From contig NZ_CP195191.1 of the NCBI RefSeq assembly GCF_051200875.1, forward strand, positions 682,001-746,000: a DNA stretch of 64,000 bases, given 5' to 3'. Shown piece after piece: positions 26,490 to 35,270 of the stretch. Numbering within the stretch: the first letter of the stretch is position 1; every line of letters begins with the position of its first letter. The stretch comes from Pseudotabrizicola sp051200875 (GTDB lineage: Bacteria; Pseudomonadota; Alphaproteobacteria; Rhodobacterales; Rhodobacteraceae). Both the position numbers and the translations under genes were made by a program. Under the pieces are notes generated by a model. It searched no databases and had not been told where the DNA came from. It was given only the letters and a program-made list of their open reading frames with translations.

Positions 26490-26705
26490 TATCTGCTCCA
26501 TTTGACCGTTTCGCGATGCCGATTAACCCAGTCTTCGCCCGGTTTTTGACGGAAGCGAGGCGCGAGTTTGGCATTTCGAGGCGCATTTACTCCTACAGAA
26601 CCGTTTCGGCAACACGAAAACAGTTCACAATCTGGGGATTGAACGCGCCGTACCGGCAAGTTTCCGCTGTGCTTAGAAATGGGTAGATACTTGATAATCT
26701 GAATC

Positions 26706-26732
26706 GGCCCGCGTCAGGGTTTGACGCGGGCC
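26706..26732 (-). terminator. Hairpin terminator after tkt
   Basis: Eleven-base stem GGCCCGCGTCA/TGACGCGGGCC lying just past the tkt stop. The T tract on the minus strand is interrupted, so strength is uncertain. Confidence 0.65.
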
Positions 26733-26762
26733 GCTCGTTTGTTCGAACTATAGTGGGCGCGC

Positions 26763-28778
26763 TTAGAGCAATGCCTTTGCTTTGGCAGCTGCCGCTTCGG
26801 CTGTTATGCCGAACTCTTTGTAAAGGCGGTCATAGGGAGCAGAAGCGCCAAAGCTGGACATACCGACAAAGCCGGCCTTAGCTTCTTTGCCACGCTCACC
26901 CAAAAGCCACCGGTCCCATCCTTGCTGAACGCCTGCTTCAATTGCGACGCGCGCCGGACCGGCGGGGAGGACTTTCTTGCGATAGGCTTCATCCTGTTGG
27001 GCAAAGAGTTCCATCGAAGGCATGGAAACAACTCGGGTGCCGATACCTTCAGCTTCAAGCATGTCGCGTGCCTTAAGTGCGATTTCGACTTCTGAACCGG
27101 TGGCGATCAGAATGACCTGACGCTTGCCAGTGGCATCTGCCAGAACATAGGCACCTTTGGCTGAAAGGTTTTGGTTCGTGTGCGTTTTCCGCACCGCCGG
27201 AAGGTTCTGGCGCGACAGGGCCATCACCGACGGCGTGGTCTTTTGCTGAAGCGCAATTTCCCAGCATTCGGCTGTTTCCACCAAATCTGCCGGACGGAAC
27301 ACGACGGTGTTCGGCGTGGCGCGACTGATCGCCAAATGTTCGACCGGTTGGTGTGTTGGGCCGTCTTCACCAAGACCGATCGAGTCATGGGTCATGACAT
27401 AGACAACTGGAATGCCCATTAGGGCCGAAAGGCGCATCGAAGGGCGAGCATAGTCGGTAAAGGCCATGAAGGTCCCGGAATAGGGACGAACGCCCCCATG
27501 CAATGCCATTCCGTTCATTGCTGCAGCCATGCCGTGTTCGCGGATACCGTAATAGACATAACGGCCTTTGCGATCCTCAGCCGAGAATACGCCCAGATCG
27601 GCCGTCTTGGTGTTGTTTGACCCTGTCAGGTCAGCGGAACCGCCCATGGTTTCGGGCATGATCGGATTGACGACTTGAAGGACCTTTTCGCTTGCCGAGC
27701 GAGTAGCCAGTTTAGGGGCATCAGCCGACGCCTGCTTCTTCAAGGCGCGGATAACCGACGAAAGCTTTGCCGGGGCGTCTCCGGCAAAAATGCGAGCGAA
27801 TTCAGCCTGTTTGGCTGTCGATAGCCCGGCCAAATTAGCCTCCCACTTGCTGCGCGCTTCGGCACCCTTACGTCCGACGCTTTCCCACCAGGCTTTTACT
27901 TCAGCAGGGACTTCGAACGGGCCACCGGTCCAGCCGTAGCCTTCTTTAGCTGCTTCGAGTTGGCCCTTGTCGGTCAAGGCGCCGTGGCCTTTTGACGTGT
28001 CCTGGGCTGCATGGCCTAGTGCGATGTGGGTAGCGCAGGCGATCATGGCTGGCCGTGGCGACTTTTTCGCTGCGGTGATTGCGCGGTTAATGTCTTCGGG
28101 GTCATGACCATCGCATTCGAATACGTCCCAGCCAGATGCGGCGAAACGGGCCTTTTGGTCGGTGATGTCTGACAAGGAAACCTTGCCATCAATCGTGATG
28201 CCGTTGTTGTCCCAAAGAACGATCAGACGCGAAAGTTGCAACTTGCCCGCAAGCCCGATGGCTTCTTGGCTGACGCCTTCCATCAAGCAGCCGTCACCAG
28301 CAATGACATAGGTGTAGTGATCTTGGATCTTGGAGCCCCAGCGTGCGCGCAGGTTCTCTTCAGCGATGGCAAAGCCGACCGCATTTGAAATACCCTGACC
28401 CAGTGGACCGGTGGTGGTTTCAACGCCGGACACGTGACCATACTCTGGGTGTCCGGCGGTGATAGCGCCCCACTGGCGGAAGTTCTTGATTTGATCCAGC
28501 GTCACATCCGCATAGCCTGTTAGATACAGAAGCGAATAGATCAACATCGAGCCATGACCTGCCGAAAGGATGAAACGGTCGCGGTCTGCCCAGCGTGGCA
28601 TGGAGGCGTCAAATTTGAGGTGCTTTTCGAACAAGACGGTCGCAACGTCCGCCATACCCATAGGCATGCCTGAATGCCCAGAGTTGGCAGCGGCGACGGC
28701 GTCAAGCGTCAGCGTGCGGATGGCGGTTGCGCGCATCCAATGATCAGGATGGCGAGCGCGAAGGGTCTGGATATCCAA
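26763..28778 (-). CDS. tkt: Transketolase
   Basis: 671-aa thiamine-diphosphate enzyme of the pentose phosphate/Calvin cycle. N-terminal marks are RATAIRTLTLDAVAAANSGH and GHGSMLIYSLLYLTGY. The ThDP motif GDGCLMEGVSQEA and the pyrimidine domain GIREHGMAAAMNGMALHGG are present. The start is a TTG at 28778, giving LDIQTLRARHPDHW as expected for the family, with AAGGA upstream; the longer frame upstream is rejected. It is a stand-alone gene. Confidence 0.95.
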   Translation of the reverse strand: MDIQTLRARHPDHWMRATAIRTLTLDAVAAANSGHSGMPMGMADVATVLFEKHLKFDASMPRWADRDRFILSAGHGSMLIYSLLYLTGYADVTLDQIKNFRQWGAITAGHPEYGHVSGVETTTGPLGQGISNAVGFAIAEENLRARWGSKIQDHYTYVIAGDGCLMEGVSQEAIGLAGKLQLSRLIVLWDNNGITIDGKVSLSDITDQKARFAASGWDVFECDGHDPEDINRAITAAKKSPRPAMIACATHIALGHAAQDTSKGHGALTDKGQLEAAKEGYGWTGGPFEVPAEVKAWWESVGRKGAEARSKWEANLAGLSTAKQAEFARIFAGDAPAKLSSVIRALKKQASADAPKLATRSASEKVLQVVNPIMPETMGGSADLTGSNNTKTADLGVFSAEDRKGRYVYYGIREHGMAAAMNGMALHGGVRPYSGTFMAFTDYARPSMRLSALMGIPVVYVMTHDSIGLGEDGPTHQPVEHLAISRATPNTVVFRPADLVETAECWEIALQQKTTPSVMALSRQNLPAVRKTHTNQNLSAKGAYVLADATGKRQVILIATGSEVEIALKARDMLEAEGIGTRVVSMPSMELFAQQDEAYRKKVLPAGPARVAIEAGVQQGWDRWLLGERGKEAKAGFVGMSSFGASAPYDRLYKEFGITAEAAAAKAKALL

Positions 28779-29012
28779 GGCCGGTTTCCTTGTGCTGAGA
28801 AAGCGATGGGGGTTCCTTATCACCCCAAGCGGCAAGATCAAGCTTGCCATGAGGAACTGGAAGCAAGAGATTGATCTAATGGCGCGGTAGAGCTTTGCCG
28901 ATTGGGTTAAGATCGGGGTTGACGACACTGATCTCGATTCGCACTGTGGCTCGAGGCAGAACAACGCTCGACAGAGCAAAGAAACAGCCGGGACAGCCGG
29001 GAAAGAGGGGGC

Positions 29013-29549
29013 ATGGACGATATTGCCGAACTGGAACGCCGGATCACCGCAGCCCTCATGCGGATTGACCGTGGACTTGATGGCCTTTACCGCGTCGCCG
29101 CGGCACCTGCATCAGATGACCAAAGTGCTGGTGGTGTTGGCGCTGAATCTGATCAGGTCCAGCGCCTGAATGACGCTTTGGAAGAAGAACGGACAGTAAC
29201 TGCCCAGCTTCAGGAACGTCTTCGTGCATTAAGGGAAAAGGAAGCGGGGCAAACGATGCCGCTGCAAGCCGAGATTGATCGGCTGACCAAGCAACTTGAT
29301 GTGCAAGGTCTTGAAATGCAGCGGTTGAAAAAAACGGTTGGTTCCCTTCGCGAGCAGCTTAGGACGATGACCGATGCCCTTGCCGAGGACCGCGTTGAGC
29401 CTCATCTGATCAATAAAGCGATGTTGACGGAACTTGAGGCGCTTCGTGCGCTTCGGTCTGCCGATGCGGCCGAGTTGGAGGAGATAATTTTGGCCTTGGA
29501 CCCATTGGCGGCACCTGCGGCAAAAGAAGGAGCTGATGCCGATGCCTGA
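29013..29549 (+). CDS. Coiled-coil protein upstream of zapA
   Basis: 178-aa acidic protein without signal or membrane segment. Residues about 45-125 form a long coiled coil rich in Glu, Gln, Leu and Arg. The C-terminal part (LINKAMLTELEALRALRSADA) is also helical. It overlaps zapA by eight bases, so the two are made together. I do not know the family; context suggests a divisome or ZapA-linked role, but that is inference. GAGGGGG precedes the ATG. Confidence 0.75.
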   Translation: MDDIAELERRITAALMRIDRGLDGLYRVAAAPASDDQSAGGVGAESDQVQRLNDALEEERTVTAQLQERLRALREKEAGQTMPLQAEIDRLTKQLDVQGLEMQRLKKTVGSLREQLRTMTDALAEDRVEPHLINKAMLTELEALRALRSADAAELEEIILALDPLAAPAAKEGADADA

Positions 29550-29916
29550 TGTAACCGTAACGATCGGTGGCCGCGAATTCCAAGTGGCCTGTCAGGCCGG
29601 AGAAGAGCATTTTCTGCGGGCAGCGGCCGGCATGATGAACGCCGAGGCAGAGCCGTTGGTTCAACAGATGGGGCGACTTCCCGAAGCGCGCATGTTGCTG
29701 ATGGCGGGCCTGATGTTGGCCGATAAGACGGCTGCCCTGGAAGATGAATTGCGGCAAGTAAAATCGAAACTTTCTGAATTAGAGGGACGTCCTGCTCCGC
29801 AGGCGGAAAAAGTCGAGGTTCCTGTGATCCCGCCTCAGGTGCGAGAAACGCTTGCAGAGATCGCGGCACGGGCAGAGGCGCTGGCAGAACGCGTAAGCGA
29901 AAAGAACCCGAGCTAA
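29542..29916 (+). CDS. zapA: Cell division protein ZapA
   Basis: 124-aa ZapA-like protein: an N-terminal beta-sheet domain (DVTVTIGGREFQVAC...GEEHFLRAAAGMMN) and a C-terminal coiled coil (about 60-110). ZapA bundles FtsZ filaments at midcell. Two in-frame ATGs exist; 29542 is chosen because AAGGAG (29527-29532) is nine bases away, against three for 29536. It is translationally coupled to the coiled-coil gene. Confidence 0.85.
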   Translation: MPDVTVTIGGREFQVACQAGEEHFLRAAAGMMNAEAEPLVQQMGRLPEARMLLMAGLMLADKTAALEDELRQVKSKLSELEGRPAPQAEKVEVPVIPPQVRETLAEIAARAEALAERVSEKNPS

Positions 29917-29920
29917 TGAA

Positions 29921-29945
29921 AAACCCGCCTTTCGGCGGGTTTTCA
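29921..29945. terminator. Bidirectional terminator between zapA and grxD
   Basis: AAACCCGCC/GGCGGGTTT stem with a 4-base loop, with A and T runs on each side, between convergent genes. Confidence 0.85.
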
Positions 29946-29964
29946 AACGGTTATCTTGGTTTCT

Positions 29965-30324
29965 TCAGGCGTTTGCTTCGCGGATCTTGTCCGCCGCTTC
30001 TTTGTTGTAACTAACGCCTTTGGCATCAAGAAGCGTATCAAGTTCGCCGGAGAGCGTCATCTCCGTCACGATATCACATCCGCCCACGAACTCTCCTTTG
30101 ACGTACAACTGTGGGATCGTTGGCCAGTCAGAAAAATCCTTAATGCCCTGACGGATTTCCGGGTTTGCCAGTACATTAACATCAGCATACTCAATGCCCA
30201 TGTAATTCAGCACACCGGCAACGCGGCTGGAGAAACCACATTGTGGCATCATCTTTGTGCCCTTCATGAACAGAACGACGTCGTTCTTTTCAATCGTTTC
30301 CTTGATCTGATCTTGCGCACTCAT
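29965..30324 (-). CDS. grxD: Monothiol glutaredoxin Grx4/GrxD family
   Basis: 119-aa protein with the monothiol active site CGFS in MPQCGFSSRV, the WPTIPQLYVKGEFVGGCDI segment that binds glutathione, and a KGT motif (FMKGTKMMP). These proteins coordinate a [2Fe-2S] cluster with glutathione and hand it on. A bolA gene lies just upstream in the same operon, the classic partner pair. Confidence 0.95.
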   Translation of the reverse strand: MSAQDQIKETIEKNDVVLFMKGTKMMPQCGFSSRVAGVLNYMGIEYADVNVLANPEIRQGIKDFSDWPTIPQLYVKGEFVGGCDIVTEMTLSGELDTLLDAKGVSYNKEAADKIREANA

Positions 30325-30346
30325 TTCATCATCCTTTCAGAGCGGA

Positions 30347-30583
30347 CTATTCTGGCGCCCGGGTCGTCAGGGCAAGTGCATGAAGTTCGCCATGTGCCCC
30401 GTCCATTTTTCCTTTGAGAGCGGCGTAGACTGCGCGCTGTTGCTGCACACGGTTCATGCCGCGAAAAGATTCGTCGATCACTTCGGCAGAGAAATGTGCC
30501 CCGTCGTCGCCTTGGACGGTGATCTTTGCTTTAGGGAAGCTCTCCCGAATAAGGGCTTCGATATCGTGGGCTTCGATGGCCAT
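30347..30583 (-). CDS. BolA family protein
   Basis: 78-aa protein of the BolA class: AHDIEALIRESFPKAKITVQGDDGAHF (given in parts: IEALIRESFP, ITVQGDDGAHF) and the helix RVYAAL-like QRAVYAALKGKM. Members form a [2Fe-2S] heterodimer with CGFS glutaredoxins through conserved His. The ATG at 30583 is preferred to a start ten codons upstream. It forms a two-gene unit with grxD, 22 bases apart. Confidence 0.93.
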   Translation of the reverse strand: MAIEAHDIEALIRESFPKAKITVQGDDGAHFSAEVIDESFRGMNRVQQQRAVYAALKGKMDGAHGELHALALTTRAPE

Positions 30584-30621
30584 AGAGAATGCTCCGGTTG
30601 CTTCTTGGACCAAATCTAGGC

Positions 30622-30659
30622 CTGTCCCGGAGCGGCTGCAAGGCCGTGCTCCGGAACAG
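30622..30659 (-). terminator. Hairpin after purL
   Basis: CTGTCCCGGAGC/GCTCCGGAACAG stem with one mismatch and an inner GGC/GCC pair, just past the purL stop. The minus-strand T tract is weak. Confidence 0.6.
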
Positions 30660-30666
30660 ATTGGGA

Positions 30667-32829
30667 TTACAGCCCAACTTTTGCTGCAAAGGCCGAACGA
30701 TAGAGGGCAGAAAGTTCCGACAGAGGCGCCTCATCGTCGCCAAATACGATTGCCGTGCCTCCGAACTTGCCGACAACGCTGAAGGGGACAGACGCCACCT
30801 TGGCAGCCGACTGCAGGTTCTCCAAAGAAGATGGCGAGACGGCGACCAGATAGCGGGCTTGATCTTCACCAAAGAGTGATGATGTTTCAGACACATCCAA
30901 CTTGAGGCCAATGCCTGCGACTTCTGCCATCTCGAAAGCCGCCAAAGCGAGACCACCATCTGAGAGGTCAGAGCAGGCGTGGAACGATTTGCCATGCGCG
31001 CGAACGAAGGTTCCGTTGCGCTTTTCGGCTTCCAGATCTACAACCGGCGCGTCGCCAGTTTCCATGCCAAAGGCCTCGGCCAAAAGTGCAGATTGGCCCA
31101 GATGTCCTTCAGTTTTACCGATCAGAATGGCAAGGTCGCCTGATTTCGCCTGACCGTGAATAAGATCATCTAGCGACTTGAGGATGCCAACAGCACCGAT
31201 AGTTGGCGTTGGCAGAATCGCCTTACCGTCTGTTTCGTTGTAAAGAGAGACGTTCCCCGAAACGATCGGCATGTCGAGTGCGGCAACCGCAGCGCCGATC
31301 CCTTTGATCGCCCCTACGAATTGCCCCATGATCTCGGGCTTTTCAGGATTGCCGAAGTTCAAGTTGTCGGTCGTTGCCAGAGGCAGCGCGCCCATAGCAG
31401 AAAGATTGCGATAGGTTTCGGCGACCGCTTGCTTGCCACCCTCGAACGGGTTTGCCTTGACATAGCGCGGAGTCACGTCACTGGTGAAGGCAAGCGCCTT
31501 ATCAGTGCCGTGAACACGAACGACGCCAGCCGGCAGACCGGGGGTAACAACTGTATCGGCACCCACTTGACTGTCGTACTGTTCCCATACCCATGACTTA
31601 TGAGCGTAGGTCGGTGAACCGATCAAAGCCTTGAGCCCTTCAATCGCAGAAATTTTGGGAATTTCGCCGATCGGAGCAGCTTTGGGGGTTTCGATCCAAG
31701 GACGGTCATATTCTGGAGCGGTCGACGAGAGTTTGGACAACGGCAGATCAGCCTTTACCTCATTGCCGTGGACAATGATGAAGCGATCTTCCGGGATCGT
31801 TTCGCCGACGATTGCAAAATCCAGATCCCACTTTTGGAAAATCGCCCGAGCGATTGCCTCCATCTCAGGCTTCAAGACCATCAACATGCGCTCTTGGCTT
31901 TCCGAGAGCATCATCTCGTAGGCGGTCATGTTGGTTTCGCGTTGCGGAACACTGTCCAATTGCAGACGGATGCCCAAGCCACCCTTGTCACCCATTTCAA
32001 CCGCAGAACAGGTTAGACCAGCGGCGCCCATGTCCTGAATTGAGATAACAGAGCCGGAAGCCATCAACTCAAGGCAGGCCTCAAGCAACCGCTTTTCGGT
32101 AAAGGGGTCGCCTACTTGAACAGTGGGGCGCTTTTCTTCGATGGTATCGTCGAATTCCGCCGATGCCATTGTAGCTCCGCCAACACCATCACGCCCCGTT
32201 TTTGCACCCAAGTAGACAACAGGCATTCCGACGCCGGATGCTGCGGAATAGAAAATCTTATCTGCGTCAGCGAGACCCGCCGCAAACGCGTTGACAAGGC
32301 AGTTACCGTTGTAGGCCTTGTGGAAACGGACTTCACCGCCGACCGTAGGAACGCCGAAGGCATTCCCGTAGCCACCGATACCTTCGACGACCCCTTTGAC
32401 AAGATAAGCGGTCTTTGCATGCGACGGCTCTCCAAAGGAGAGCGCGTTCATTGCGGCAATCGGCCGGGCGCCCATCGTGAAGACATCGCGCAAAATTCCA
32501 CCGACGCCCGTCGCGGCTCCTTGGTGCGGTTCAATGTAAGAGGGGTGGTTGTGGCTTTCCATCTTGAAGATGACCGCCTGTCCGCCACCGATATCAACGA
32601 CACCTGCATTTTCGCCAGGGCCGCAAATAACCTGAGGACCAGAAGTGGGGAGGGTGCGCAGCCATTTCTTAGAAGATTTGTACGAGCAATGCTCGTTCCA
32701 CATTGCGGAAAAGATGCCGAGCTCAGTGAATGTCGGCTCGCGTCCGATGATCTCTAGCAGACGCTGGTATTCGTCGGGCTTTAGCCCATGTGCGGCCACA
32801 AGTTCAGGGGTGATCGCCGGTTCGTTCAT
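30667..32829 (-). CDS. purL: Phosphoribosylformylglycinamidine synthase subunit PurL
   Basis: 720-aa small-type PurL (as in Bacillus), which works with PurS and PurQ to form FGAM in purine synthesis. Two AIR-synthase-like ATP-binding halves are visible: MWNEHCSYKSSK and GVGGILRDVFTMGARPIA in the first, NVSLYNETDG and GDLAILIGKTEGHLGQS in the second. The ATG at 32829 has GAGG eight bases upstream and gives the usual length; an ATG six codons earlier is also possible. purS and purQ are not in the window. Confidence 0.96.
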   Translation of the reverse strand: MNEPAITPELVAAHGLKPDEYQRLLEIIGREPTFTELGIFSAMWNEHCSYKSSKKWLRTLPTSGPQVICGPGENAGVVDIGGGQAVIFKMESHNHPSYIEPHQGAATGVGGILRDVFTMGARPIAAMNALSFGEPSHAKTAYLVKGVVEGIGGYGNAFGVPTVGGEVRFHKAYNGNCLVNAFAAGLADADKIFYSAASGVGMPVVYLGAKTGRDGVGGATMASAEFDDTIEEKRPTVQVGDPFTEKRLLEACLELMASGSVISIQDMGAAGLTCSAVEMGDKGGLGIRLQLDSVPQRETNMTAYEMMLSESQERMLMVLKPEMEAIARAIFQKWDLDFAIVGETIPEDRFIIVHGNEVKADLPLSKLSSTAPEYDRPWIETPKAAPIGEIPKISAIEGLKALIGSPTYAHKSWVWEQYDSQVGADTVVTPGLPAGVVRVHGTDKALAFTSDVTPRYVKANPFEGGKQAVAETYRNLSAMGALPLATTDNLNFGNPEKPEIMGQFVGAIKGIGAAVAALDMPIVSGNVSLYNETDGKAILPTPTIGAVGILKSLDDLIHGQAKSGDLAILIGKTEGHLGQSALLAEAFGMETGDAPVVDLEAEKRNGTFVRAHGKSFHACSDLSDGGLALAAFEMAEVAGIGLKLDVSETSSLFGEDQARYLVAVSPSSLENLQSAAKVASVPFSVVGKFGGTAIVFGDDEAPLSELSALYRSAFAAKVGL

Positions 32830-32847
32830 GACCGCATCCTCATACAT

Positions 32848-33074
32848 TCCGCCTTTGGCGCGCTCTTAGGACAAAGGGGCGCAAAGGGAAAGGGCCAAGT
32901 GGTTCCGCAGAGGGCATGAGGATGGGGCCAAACGCAAAAAAGGTGGCGACAAGGGAATCATTGCAACTCCTTTTGGACTGCTGCGCCCTATGGCAGTTTT
33001 TCTTCGCGCTCAAAACCTGACCAGTTGGCTAAAAAAGATGCCGCGGAAAATGCCAAAAAATAATGATCGCCCGA
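32848..33074. other. Intergenic stretch upstream of purL
   Basis: Part of a roughly 420-base gap between purL and the LysR gene. The purL promoter should lie here. Short frames (for example 32990-33175 on +) lack a ribosome-binding site and are rejected. No repeat or tRNA was seen. Confidence 0.5.
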
Positions 33075-33107
33075 AAAATAAAAAAAAGGCCGAGCAGAAG
33101 CTCGGCC
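33075..33107 (-). terminator. Rho-independent terminator on the minus strand
   Basis: GGCCGAGC/GCTCGGCC stem with a 4-base loop, followed on the minus strand by a run of eight T and more. It probably ends the transcript of the LysR gene, 145 bases past its stop. Confidence 0.8.
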
Positions 33108-33227
33108 CAAGTCCAACAGGGAGGTATGAAAGGTGCAGGACAAATCTCAACTGCGCCCTTCACGGATGCATTTAGGTTGGGCAGTGAGTCGCGACAAGTG
33201 TTTTCATGTCGCACATGCAGCAAAGCC

Positions 33228-33248
33228 GCCATGCATTCCGTGCATGGC
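33228..33248. repeat. Inverted repeat just past the LysR gene
   Basis: GCCATGCA (33228-33235) and TGCATGGC (33241-33248) form a perfect 8-base stem with a 5-base loop, three bases after the LysR stop on the minus strand. No T run follows. Its role is unclear. Confidence 0.5.
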
Positions 33249-33251
33249 TCT

Positions 33252-34148
33252 TCAATCTGACTGCTTTCTCTTTCGGTAGGCGAATATCTCTTCCGTCACA
33301 AACTCCCGGAACGCCGCTACGCGCTTTGAATGGCGAAGCTCTTCAGGATATGCGAGGAAAACAGGGACCTCACCGCTTTCCAGATCAGGTAAGACGCGGA
33401 CCAGATGAGGAAAATCTTCAATAATATAGTCCGGTAGAACCCCGATGCCCAAATGGTTCAGAACGCCTTGAAGCACACCGAAGTAATTGTTCACAGTCAG
33501 GGTCGAGGCAACTTCATGACTAAGAAGTTGCTGAACGAGTTGAGCGCCTGCAGACACCTGAGCGGCGCCAGCTTGCTGGCAGATCAGTCGGTGGGTGCCA
33601 AAATCCTCGACCGAAGTAGGGGTTCCGTGCTCGGCAAGATACTCGGCTGAAGCATAGAGCCGCATGCGAATGTTCATAAGCCGCCGGCGGATAAGATCGG
33701 CTTGACTGGGTTCTTTCATGCGAATTGCGACATCGGCCTCGCGCATGGGCAGATCGAGAACCCGTTCTTCTAGCATGAGGTCAATTTTTAGGCCTGGGTA
33801 ATTCTTGTAGAGGCTGGCTAATCGAGGCGCGAGCCATAGGGTGCCAAATCCCGTCGTCGTTGTTACGCGCAATTCGCCAAATACACCGTCTTCGCTGTCG
33901 CGGATGCGTGCCGCGGTCGCCTCGAGCCTTTTTACCATCTGTTGGGTCGCATCGAACAGCAACTCACCCTGTTCGGTCAGGATCAGGCCGCGCGCGTGGC
34001 GGTGAAACAAGGTCACGCTCAGGGATTCTTCCAAAGCCCGAATCTGACGACTGACGGCGGATTGGCTCAGGTGCAGCACCTCGCCCGCATGGGTCAAACT
34101 GCCCTTATCGGCAACGGCGTGAAATATTCTTAACTTGTCCCAGTCCAT
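33252..34148 (-). CDS. LysR-family regulator of the LsrB/VtlR type
   Basis: 298-aa transcription factor. The winged HTH (about 1-60) reads MDWDKLRIFHAVADKGSLTHAGE and LSQSAVSRQIRALEE; splitting the first, MDWDKLRIFHAV is the distinctive start of LsrB/VtlR proteins, as is FHRHARGLILTEQGELLF. The effector-binding domain follows (about 90-290). In Rhizobiales these regulators act in oxidative stress, envelope or virulence control; here the regulon is unknown. The ATG at 34148 is preferred to one 12 codons upstream. Confidence 0.88.
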   Translation of the reverse strand: MDWDKLRIFHAVADKGSLTHAGEVLHLSQSAVSRQIRALEESLSVTLFHRHARGLILTEQGELLFDATQQMVKRLEATAARIRDSEDGVFGELRVTTTTGFGTLWLAPRLASLYKNYPGLKIDLMLEERVLDLPMREADVAIRMKEPSQADLIRRRLMNIRMRLYASAEYLAEHGTPTSVEDFGTHRLICQQAGAAQVSAGAQLVQQLLSHEVASTLTVNNYFGVLQGVLNHLGIGVLPDYIIEDFPHLVRVLPDLESGEVPVFLAYPEELRHSKRVAAFREFVTEEIFAYRKRKQSD

Positions 34149-34207
34149 GGTCCCCAACCTAAAATCGTCACTCGACGCTAACACGGAGTGGCTGATGAGG
34201 GGAGAAT

Positions 34208-34223
34208 CATTTGTATGTAAATG
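34208..34223. promoter_or_regulatory. Possible operator upstream of the LysR gene
   Basis: Inverted repeat CATTT-N6-AAATG in the divergent interval between the LysR gene and the acyltransferase gene. Its size and AT-rich arms resemble a regulator site, but it does not fit T-N11-A exactly. Confidence 0.3.
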
Positions 34224-34356
34224 CCCTCAAAGGAAAATGTCCTGATAAAGCGCAAGTGTTCATAGCTTTGTCATACGGATGCCCGAAACACTGGCAAAGC
34301 GCGGACAATAGGAATAGGGCCGCGTGTAAAGCCAAAGCTCTGTGGTGGACAAGACG

Positions 34357-35232
34357 ATGCGCGCAAACCTAACCCGGGAGATATCTTACGCAACCTCCGC
34401 TTCCGGACCAATTGGAGCGGTCTTGATACGGGTTCTCGAGAATGCGACGGGTAGAGTTTCGCTCATTCGACGTGCGGCTGGATACGAAGGTGAAGTCGCA
34501 GAGGGGGCAAGTTTCTGGGAAGTGCTGCCGCGACGGTTCGGCCTTGAACTTCAAGTCGTTGGCGGTTCGCTTTCAGATATCCCATCTAGCGGCCCTCTGA
34601 TCCTCGTTTCGAACCATCCTTATGGAATTCTAGATGGGTTGATGATGGGACATATTCTGGATCGAGTACGTCCCGACTTCCGCATTATTGCAAACTCCGT
34701 TTTCAAGCGCTCGGAGAGTCTGAGCCGCGTGGTGCTGCCGATTTCCTTCGAGGCAACGAAGGATGCCATCAGGCAAAATTTGGAAACGCGAGCACTTGCG
34801 CTAGACTATCTGTCAAAGGGTGGGGCCATAGGCGTATTTCCGGGTGGCACAGTTTCAACGAGCGCAAAGCCGTTTTCCTACCCGATGGACCCAGGTTGGC
34901 GCAATTTTACTGCAAAAATGATTGCGCGATCCAATGCCACAGTGGTTCCGATTTACTTTGTCGGCCACAATTCTCGGCTGTTTCAAGTCGCTAGCCATAT
35001 CCATTCGACCCTGCGCCTGGGGCTGTTGATAAAGGAGTTCAACGACCGAGTGGATGAAGCGGTTCATATTGTTGTTGGAACGCCTGTAGACCCCGTGGAA
35101 ATTGAACAGCGCAAAGCAGATCCGACACGCCTGATGGAATTTCTGCGTCGCGTCACCTACGACCTTTCGCCGGAACCTCATCGCTCGTATGATCTGGGCT
35201 ACGAGTTCGAGGCCAAATACAAATCGCGCTGA
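34357..35232 (+). CDS. Lysophospholipid acyltransferase family protein (PlsC-like)
   Basis: 291-aa protein with the acyltransferase fold. The catalytic motif appears as SNHPYGILDG, a spaced variant (H-x5-D) of the usual HxxxxD, and the second block as GVFPGGTVST. TVVPIYFVGHNSR forms the third block. This subgroup acts on lysophospholipids or lyso-ornithine lipids; the substrate cannot be fixed. Alternative GTG starts lie at 34342 and 34345; ATG at 34357 is chosen for its GGTGGA upstream. It is followed closely by murI. Confidence 0.8.
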   Translation: MRANLTREISYATSASGPIGAVLIRVLENATGRVSLIRRAAGYEGEVAEGASFWEVLPRRFGLELQVVGGSLSDIPSSGPLILVSNHPYGILDGLMMGHILDRVRPDFRIIANSVFKRSESLSRVVLPISFEATKDAIRQNLETRALALDYLSKGGAIGVFPGGTVSTSAKPFSYPMDPGWRNFTAKMIARSNATVVPIYFVGHNSRLFQVASHIHSTLRLGLLIKEFNDRVDEAVHIVVGTPVDPVEIEQRKADPTRLMEFLRRVTYDLSPEPHRSYDLGYEFEAKYKSR

Positions 35233-35270
35233 ACGGCAGAGCCGGCAACAGCGACGGGCAGGGGGCAGCT

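Noticed and set aside
26296..26586. N-terminal extension of the TfoX-like gene
   Set aside because: It overlaps the Gln-rich small gene in another frame and adds no known domain.
29956..30417. 153-codon plus-strand frame
   Set aside because: Antisense to grxD and part of bolA.
32990..33260. Short frames on both strands in the purL-LysR gap
   Set aside because: They run through the terminator at 33075-33107; the one with GGGAGG (at 33126) has only one base of spacing.
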